From assembly GCF_964204645.1 (NCBI RefSeq), contig NC_134032.1, positions 11,092,275 to 11,156,274 on the forward strand: a stretch of 64,000 nucleotides of DNA, given 5' to 3'. The notes under the pieces were generated by a model. It made no database searches. It was not told the origin of the DNA and saw nothing but the letters and a program-made list of their open reading frames with translations. Every line of letters begins with the position of its first letter. The stretch's first letter is position 1. Shown here one piece after another: positions 57,201 to 64,000 of the stretch. This DNA comes from Tubulanus polymorphus (lineage: Eukaryota; Nemertea; Palaeonemertea; Tubulaniformes; Tubulanidae). Both the position numbers and the translations under genes were made by a program.

Positions 57201-60200
57201 ACGACTGTTGAATCAACGCTTTGCGATCCCTTTCGACCTAAAATGAAAACATTTGAAAACTATTCAACCAGCCACTTCGAGTGGCTACTAAACCCCCATT
57301 TATGAATTCGCAGAGGTTACCACATTGAAAATTCTAGGTTCAAAATGTTACAACCAATTTATTTTTCTTGCATCATTGCATTGATAAAGAAATGCGTACA
57401 ATTAATAGCATATCTAAATTCCCTGAGTTTACCCGATTTTCTAGGTTATCGGCCATTCTTGTTTTTGATGAAAAATTCTACATTCGATCAAACCCTTGGC
57501 AGGAGGCGAATCTAGTAAATTAAGCAGGGGTCCAGAAGAAAAGTGAAGGCATTTTTCAGAAAAAGCAGCCATGTCATAGGCCACTAGCGGGGTTCCACCC
57601 TCGGTATGAGATATATTTTCAAAGAAATACTTCTGAAAAATGCTATTTTCGCAAAGGATGTAAAATTTGCAGGTTCTAGGGACATTTGTCTCAGGGATGA
57701 AAACGGGCAAATCCAACCGATCTCAGAAAAACTTTAATACCCAGCCTCATAATCATCAACCGCCCCCCCCCCCCAAATTTTTTAATGCATGTACACTGTT
57801 CTCAAGATGATGGAAATGATAGAAATAGGTCAGAAAAGATTTTCATCCCTATTGTCTTGATGAGGCAACCTCAAAGGGAAGGCAGGGGTACAGACCACCG
57901 CTTAAATCCGCCGCACTCGGTTAATTTGTCCACCTACCTCTAGCGTCAAATCTCGTTGTTGCGAGTTGCGTAGTTTTTCCATTTCTTTGCGGAAACGACT
58001 CTCCTTCACCGGGAAGCCGCCGAGTTCGCTGATCACCGAGCCCGGCTCAGCGCCGACGTCGTCGCAGAACACCCGCCCGAACAGATCTAAACTCAGGCGC
58101 CACCTACCCAATAAAACGTCGTGCGATACGAACATTCCCGACTGAGACAACGGCCTGAAATCGAATCGAAAAATAAACCGCGCGTTATTTCAAACATGCT
58201 CTCCGAATAAAAAAGATGGTCGCATCCTTAGAATCCCCCTATGACATCGTTATTCGCCGACGAAATTTACATATCATTGTTGATGATGTCATAGGGGGAT
58301 TGTTTGGACACGGCCATCTTTTCTTGAAGGTTCTACGGATCGATTCACTGTTTTGGTCAATTAATGTCATACGGGGAATTACGGGAGCAGCCATCTTTAC
58401 TTGAATGTCACTGTCTTAGTTATTTGATGATGTCATAGGGTGATTCATGTAAGTAGCCATCTTATTGTGATTGTACTATAGACCTCATTTGACATGATGT
58501 CATAGGGGGAATTGTTAATCGTAATCATTCTCGTCCTGTAGGTGCTTACTTTTGGTGTACCCATCGTTCACCAGGTGGCAGGTCGGGTCGACTGGTTTCT
58601 ATAACAACGGTGTTCGACACGTTTTCGTTGGATCCGACGAGATCGTCGCCAGTGGTCGCCGTAGCTGACTGGTTACTGAAATAATCAATAATCTTACAAC
58701 TGCAACGAATAATCTCGTGGTTTGTAGCAGAGAGGTTTAAACAAAATTTAGCACTTCCAAATGCGGAAAGAGAAGGACTTTTTAGTGAATTGCGGCCAAG
58801 CAGAGATACTGTTACTGCTTATCATGATTTGTCAAACCTTAACAATAACCTATGGACAAATCGCTTTTGTCGTGCAATAAAAGTCTTCATTGAATTTGGT
58901 TGAAAGAAGAAAAGACAGCATTTTCTCACACATAAAATATTGCTATAAATTCACATTATGGATTGGCTTTTCCCTTTTCAACCATGTTAAAGTTCGTTCC
59001 TTGCAAGCCTTCAATGCAGTTTAAATGAATGACAAATCGATCTTATCTCAAGTTGAGAACAGATATTAGGACATTAATAGCTTTTCAATTATTCGATGCG
59101 CAGGCTGTGACAAAAATATTTCAGATGGCTTTCGAAAAGAAGCACTTTTCTGCACTTATTGACGTTTTTTGAGAAAAGCAACACAAACAGAGCCATAATG
59201 AATATAAATGAGGCAATATTGAAATCGAATATTAAATATTTACCTTTCTGCCGACGCTCCAGGGGTGGGGTTTGTCTCCATGGTCCGTTCCGTATCCGCA
59301 GTGTTAGTCGTAGGCGTCGTCGTCATCGACATCGGTAGAATTTGCGACGAACTGGCGTGAACGATGACGCTCGTAACCGACGACTTCTCGACGCCGGCGC
59401 CACCTGCCGCTGTATCCTCCGATTGAGCGCTGTTACGAACGATCACGCTAGTACCGGCCACCGGTTCGGACGGCGCCGCTGTTTTCTCAGCCGTCGACGC
59501 GGCAGATGACGCGACCGCCGGATCGGCGCACGGCGCGTCGACGTCCATCGACGAATCGGACGTCGATTGAGCGACGACGTCTGCCGAACTAGCAGACGGA
59601 TCGGGATCGGCGAATGGAGCAGGTGGCAGCACTGGTTCGTTTTCTGTATTCTCCGGTGACGAAGTGTCCGTCGATTTGTCATCTCCGGCGTGCTCTTTAC
59701 GATTAATATCCGGAGCAGACGAAGCTGACACGGTCGGAGCAGTCACGGCAGACGGAGCATTCTCCGCCGTAGCAGAAGTCGTCGCCGGAGCGTCAGCAGT
59801 TGGCGCAGCCGCGGTCGTCGGAGCATTCCTGGCTGTCGGAGCCGTCCCCGCCGGAGAAGTCATCTCGGTATCGCTCTCCATGTCATCGTTATGAGATTTA
59901 CTCAACCACGGTTCTATACTGCGTTCCGACAGACCCATATGAGTCGGCAGTTGATTGAACGGTTTCGGCTGCTCGCTCGTCGCTTTAGTCGCCGCCGTCG
60001 TCGTCGCCTCGGGGCAACAGGTGGCGCTTGTCTTTGGCGGTATTCCGAACATGTCCTCGCGGCGCGCGTTCGGCGTCAGTAGATGCGGTTGATCGGCGAG
60101 CGGCAACGCGCACGTCAACGCCGTATCGAACGGGTCGGGCGGCGGACACCCGAGAAACAACGTCGAATCAGTACGCTGAAAGAACGAATGTTTACCGCCT

Positions 60201-61787
60201 AGTTTACTCGGTATTTCGGCGTTGTTGGCACCGCCGACGACGCCGCCCTCGACACTGTCATCGGTTTCCATCGCGATACCGCCGCCGCCGTGCGCTCCGA
60301 CGCCGCCGCCGCCGATGTCGTCGTCTTGGTCGTCATTTTCGTTCTCGTCGTGATCCTGCCACGACGACGACACGGAGACGCTGTCGCGTATCGCGTCGGC
60401 GTCCGAGTCGGTTCCGCTGCGCATGTAGTAGATCAACGCGTCGAACACGTACGCGATGTGTTTCAACGCCGAGATGTCGATCACCGGCAGATTGTCGCAG
60501 TGTTCGTCGTTGTGCGCGCGCATCAACGATAACGCGTACATCAGGAAATCGCGACGCGCCGAATTCGCCTCCGATCCTAGAAATAAATAAGAAATTCCGT
60601 TGCTAAGAAATATTTCAATAATGCAACAACGTTTACAGGGTTGCCAACCACTGAAAAGCGCCATCGGTAAAAAACTGATTTCTTTTCAGTAACATTTCAT
60701 TGGAATATGAAAGAAAAAGGTTCAAACTAATCACTAATCAACAGTAAGACCTTTCGTAACATCTTTCATATTTCCGTAGGTACGCATCAAAAAAATCTAA
60801 TCAGTATTTCTTGTTATGAAATAGTAACAAATACTGAAAATCAGTAACTTTGGCAGCTCTGCATTATGTATGCTCGTGAAAATAAGCTGATTTTTAATCC
60901 CATGTACCCAGATAAAACTTTAAACTTTACGTCCTTACCCCCCTCCAAGTACCTATGTAAGAACGATTTTTGCAAAAAATTTGACTCATTATCGCTGGAT
61001 GTGTGCAATAAATAAAATCAAGTTAAATTGAGGTTCATAGGTAGACATAATCAACATAGATTTAAGCCTAATGACCAAAAACCTTTTCTATAGAAGGGTC
61101 AGACAATTTGATGACATCATAAGAGGGGAATTAACGGAGGCAGCCATTTTTCCTGAGCAACTTACCAAATCTGCTCCTGCGTCGACCGTCTATGATATGC
61201 AGCGTGCGCGGTTCGTCGAGGTTCACCGACGTCACCGTGCGGTTGCTACGGAGATACGTCGAGTGTTGCGGGTGTCCGGGATGCGACGGGTCGGAACGTT
61301 CGCTCAGAACCGACCCGAATCGTAGCTGAGCCTCGGTCGAGTCCATGATCGTCACGAGCCAGTCCCACGTCGGCTTCAGGTGACATTCTAGATATAACTG
61401 CAATGAAAAATTCCATGAAAACTTTTTTGAAAATCTCGAAATTGAAATTAAGAAGGAACCAAAATTACCAAACTAGGCTTCCGGGAATATTTAGGTGAAC
61501 AATTGACGATTTCAATATTAAACGCCCTGTAGTGAAATCAATGACCTTAAAACTCACAAGCACAATCATAACACATGTAATGAGCAACAACTTTGCAATT
61601 GATTGGAAATACTATTACAGAGTACATGGTGGCCACTGTTATTTGACATGCTTTTTACCCGACTTGCACATTTTTCCCCTTACTTTGATCTGCTAAGACA
61701 CCAATCAATTAACTCATAATCAGTTAATTCATCTTTTTAAAGAACACGCTTTTTAGCAATTTCAATGCGTTTTCGTGGCCTAACTTC

Positions 61788-61831
<44 letters not shown>

Positions 61832-63911
61832 TTATTCAGCCTAAAATTCATATAGAATATGCTCATTGGCATAACATCATGTATAAAAAGAGAACAGAGA
61901 AAACTAAAACTGGTTTAATTAAAAGCTTTTATGAACAAATGGGTTTTGAGCTTAAATTTAAAAACATCGATTGAAGGACTAGATTAAATTGGACTAGGGA
62001 AAGTATTCCAGAGTACTGGGGCAGAGTACGCGTATTCTAATTGTAAACCGCGTGCAGTGGTGCGGTGCGGTCTATAAACGTCTATTACTATCATTATTTA
62101 TAAGTCAAGAGGGTGTAGGCAGCAGTTCAGAGTTAATAACTTACGTGTAAATTGACCGTGTCCTGATATGTGACGTCTAAAACTCTTGGTAAATTCGGAG
62201 CGAGTTCGTTGTAATCCTGCAGCATCGTCAACAAATCGGCGATTTGACGAATCAGAATGCTGAATCCTCGCGCCAGCTGACTGGCGGTCGTCGCCATCGT
62301 TACCGGGCTCTCGGGCGCGGCGGCTGTCGACGTCGTCGTCGTGCGTCGCAACGTCGACGGGTCGATGAAAACGAGGCTGCTCGTACCGCTGGTCGTTGTC
62401 GCCGTCGTCGTCGGTCGCGTGTTCGAGTTCGTGTCACGTTGACGGACGGCCCACTGCATCGTGTACGGAGCCTGAAGTGTCCGCTGTCCTTGGGACCCTG
62501 AAATTCATAAACATCGAATTAAACCACATTGAAATTATGAAAATTATTATTTCAGGGGTCTTGCACACAATTTTTACATCATGACAATAATTAGTTTTTT
62601 TTCATATCCTTTTCAACACAAAAAACCATGTTTGATAATACATGCGATCTCAACAAATTTGTGACAACCCTTGCGAGAATTTTTCAATTTCGAAAAAATA
62701 AAATAAAATCGACAAACTGACCAGTACCGGTTCCGGTGGTCCGTCGTTCCAACTGTTCGTCGACGAGCGTATTCAAGTCTGGTTCGTGGTCGTCGCTCTC
62801 GGCGACCTCGCTGTCGTCTTCTTCCTCCTGATTGGACGATTCGCCCGAATCCTCCTCGCTGAAATACGCCAGGCTGGCGAGTCCGTCGGCGGCGACGTCC
62901 GAGCCAGCCGTGGCGGCGGTCGCCGCGACGCTGCGCTGTATGCTGCCGCTATCCTGACCTTCGTTATCGCTGTAACTGTCGCTCTCCGACTCGGCCAACA
63001 GATCTAAATCCATATCACTCTCGGCGGCGACTAGAAATATAACGCAAACAGTCACCAGGCGACGAACAGCGGTGTCCGAGGGAGATTGGGTTCGTAGTAG
63101 AGTATGGCTCAGGTAAAAGTAAGCACTTCATCATAAGCACACGTTGAAATTTTAATGTTAAGTAAGCATTTCGTAATGCTTTCAGCAGGTCTATACCACA
63201 GTGCGGTGTATAATTCTGTGATGCACCTTGCTAGTACACCACGATGCATTGATGTTATTGATAATTAGTTTTTATTTCTATTGAAAGATGAAAGACAGCG
63301 TGTGTCGAACGTAGTAGCATATTAGTAACTAACAATACACCACACGGAGGTGTAAACGCATTAAAGCTGTATGCCCCTTATTAAACACAGGGGTGGAATC
63401 TTTTTCACGGGTGGGATTTTCAAATTATCTCCAGCACTTCCGGGTATTGATTAGTCATCACATAATTTTTTGGGGAGAAAATAAATCATTATTATCATTA
63501 TCACTGAAAGGGTTTAGGGCTTTACTTCTGGATAAATAGATTTTAATTGATGATATCACATGGGGCCTTATTGGAAATGTTGTTCTTACCGTCATCATTT
63601 TGAGGCGGATGTTCGGAATGTTCGGATTGTCGATCCTCGTTATCGGAATGATGTTCGTCGTCATCGACGACCTCGACGTCGTCCGCCTCGGTCGCTGCGA
63701 CGATCTCATCGTCGGCGTCTCGCGTCGACACGCGGCGCGTTTCTAACGGCGCGCTGCTGACTGGTAACGCCGGCGGATCGGCCGCATTGTTGTTGTTGTT
63801 GTTCTGGCTGCTGCGCACGGCGAACGAAGACGTCGCTGCGGTCATCGCGGTCGTATCGGCGGCGTGAGAGCGCGGAGGCATCGGCTCGGCGGAGAATAAC
63901 TCTTCGCTTCC
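52372..63911 (-). CDS. UBR5: E3 ubiquitin-protein ligase UBR5, C-terminal 1,515 residues, 15 exons (5' part outside window)
   Basis: Minus-strand exons in order: 63590-63911, 62722-63030, 62145-62497, 61166-61397, 59244-60576, 58550-58675, 57938-58154, 56988-57237, 56312-56571, 55857-55987, 54689-54904, 54034-54262, 53303-53573, 52670-52755, 52372-52584. All borders are GT-AG and every phase joins. Content: acidic Ser/Asp-rich linkers, a [19 protein letters not shown] segment, [37 protein letters not shown], an Arg/Glu-rich stretch, the MLLE domain, then HECT with catalytic [16 protein letters not shown] and terminal KAFGFV. UBR5 (EDD/hyd) ubiquitinates N-degron and other substrates, builds K48-branched chains and binds PAM2 motifs through MLLE. 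The N-terminal UBA and UBR-box part lies beyond 64000. Confidence 0.95.
52941..53222. mobile_element. piggyBac-like MITE, copy 2 (UBR5 intron)
   Basis: Starts CCCTTTCAGTGCATCTACAC, contains the CACCGC...GGTGTA hairpins and the ATGGCAGCACCT stretch of copy 1 in reverse, ends near CCAGCACTGAAG. TTAA at the left is degraded (TTAAAAA). Confidence 0.7.
54952..55092. mobile_element. Palindromic MITE (UBR5 intron)
   Basis: Inverted ends AGGGATCATTCATTTATTAC / GTAATAAATGAATGACCCCT with GTACGCAT inside. About 140 bp. Confidence 0.82.
55655..55828 (-). mobile_element. MITE family M4, copy 1 (UBR5 intron)
   Basis: Shares CATTTCATCGAAATATGAAA, AAGACC(C/T)T...GTAACAT, ACGCATCAAA and TACTGAAAATCAG...TTGGCAGCTCTG with 60637-60866. 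The ends GGGCTACCAAC / GTTGGCAGC are inverted. Confidence 0.7.
55857..56571 (-). other. UBR5: UBR5 MLLE (PABC) domain, split over two exons
   Basis: Exon 56312-56571 ends with [14 protein letters not shown] and exon 55857-55987 continues [20 protein letters not shown] and [16 protein letters not shown]. The MLLE core motif (K-I-T-G-M-L-L-E) is perfect, so PAM2-peptide binding is expected. The stretch before it is Arg/Glu/Asp-rich ([18 protein letters not shown]). Confidence 0.92.
56825..56942. mobile_element. Small inverted-repeat MITE (UBR5 intron)
   Basis: GGGTCCAGTTCCACAGTCGTGAGT is inverted against TTAACTCACAACTGTGTAGGAC; ends span about 115 bp around GAGTTAACTC. Confidence 0.65.
57437..57730 (-). 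repeat. Interspersed repeat R3, copy 2 (UBR5 intron)
   Basis: Reverse relative of 50735-51018 (GGGGTCCAGAAGAAAAG, AAATACTTCTGAAAAATG, AAATTTGCAGGTTCTAG). Non-coding. Confidence 0.6.
58205..58520. repeat. Repeated GATGTCATAGGGGGA / GGCCATCTT words (UBR5 intron)
   Basis: The words GACATC/GATGTCATAGGGGGAT and GCCATCTTT recur four times, some inverted. They look like nested copies of a very short MITE. Related words at 51330-51350 and 61105-61150. Confidence 0.6.
60637..60866 (+). mobile_element. MITE family M4, copy 2 (UBR5 intron)
   Basis: Starts AGGGTTGCCAACCACTGAAAAG and ends AACTTTGGCAGCTCTGC, with the internal matches listed for 55655-55828. Confidence 0.7.
61787..61830 (+). repeat. (AAT)n microsatellite (UBR5 intron)
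   Basis: About fourteen AAT/ATA triplets in a row. Confidence 0.97.
63175..63513. mobile_element. piggyBac-like MITE, copy 3 (UBR5 intron)
   Basis: Contains the TACACC(A)C...GGTGTA hairpins, CCAGCACTTCCGGGTATT and ends CACTGAAAGGGTTTA. It carries an extra stretch of about 60 bp before the right end compared with copy 1. Confidence 0.65.
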
Positions 63912-64000
63912 CTGAAATTAACAAAAAATTCGAAAATTTACGAAATGAATGAAAATTCCTGAGACAAAATGTCTGAACTCGAAAACTTGAGTTTTAAGTT

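Noticed and set aside
59664-60606. Long plus-strand open frames opposite the large UBR5 exon
   Set aside because: They are antisense shadows of a GC-rich conserved coding exon, with Arg-rich artefact composition.

Overview
This is a metazoan nuclear window. Its coding sequence is split by GT-AG introns and its genes carry AATAAA poly(A) signals. It holds the 3' half of the conserved animal ubiquitin ligase UBR5 and many eukaryotic transposon families. The mix of tandem intronless MATE transporters, short secreted cysteine-rich proteins and dense MITEs fits a marine invertebrate, probably a spiralian (lophotrochozoan), but the sequence alone does not fix the phylum.

Layout. 1-8.8 kb: three tandem minus-strand copies of an intronless 12-helix MATE/SLC47-type transporter, the first cut by the window edge. 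9.9-11.1 kb: a complete four-exon minus-strand gene for a 112-residue secreted WAP-like protein that seems to lack exactly one canonical disulfide pair. 12.3-15.4 kb: a decayed SWIM-zinc-finger/YqaJ-nuclease mobile gene interrupted by a 50-bp satellite carrying TATATAAG, flanked by inverted 42-bp arrays. 15.6-25.3 kb: a transposon graveyard with foldback elements, TIR elements and a telomere-like array between inverted ends, plus a decayed copy of a cysteine-rich peptide gene at 22.2-22.4 kb. 26.57-26.85 kb: the intact two-exon cysteine-rich secreted peptide gene (63 residues, signal peptide, Lys-Arg processing site, six cysteines). 27.5-32.0 kb: a foldback element and a broken Ty3/gypsy-type gag-pol fragment that stops just past the YLDD box.

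32.1-49.9 kb: ten plus-strand exons of an armadillo/ankyrin-type gene that most resembles the N-terminal part of LRRK kinases. It has two in-frame stops and a 4-bp duplication, so it is read as a pseudogene fragment. One of its introns contains a complete four-exon secreted-protein gene on the opposite strand (33.2-34.5 kb). Another is stretched by a nearly intact hAT-type transposon (37.16-40.74 kb) with 10-bp terminal repeats and a 6-bp target duplication. 44-48 kb holds degenerate duplicated exon-like units, MITEs and LINE tails.

52.4-63.9 kb: fifteen minus-strand exons of UBR5, all in phase, encoding 1,515 C-terminal residues including the MLLE domain and the complete HECT domain with its catalytic cysteine. 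The gene continues beyond the right edge. Several MITE families sit in its introns.

The genes do not form a pathway. The most distinctive content is three short secreted-protein genes assembled here from small exons (WAP-like, cysteine-rich peptide, nested intronic gene), each with a signal peptide and consistent splice phases.
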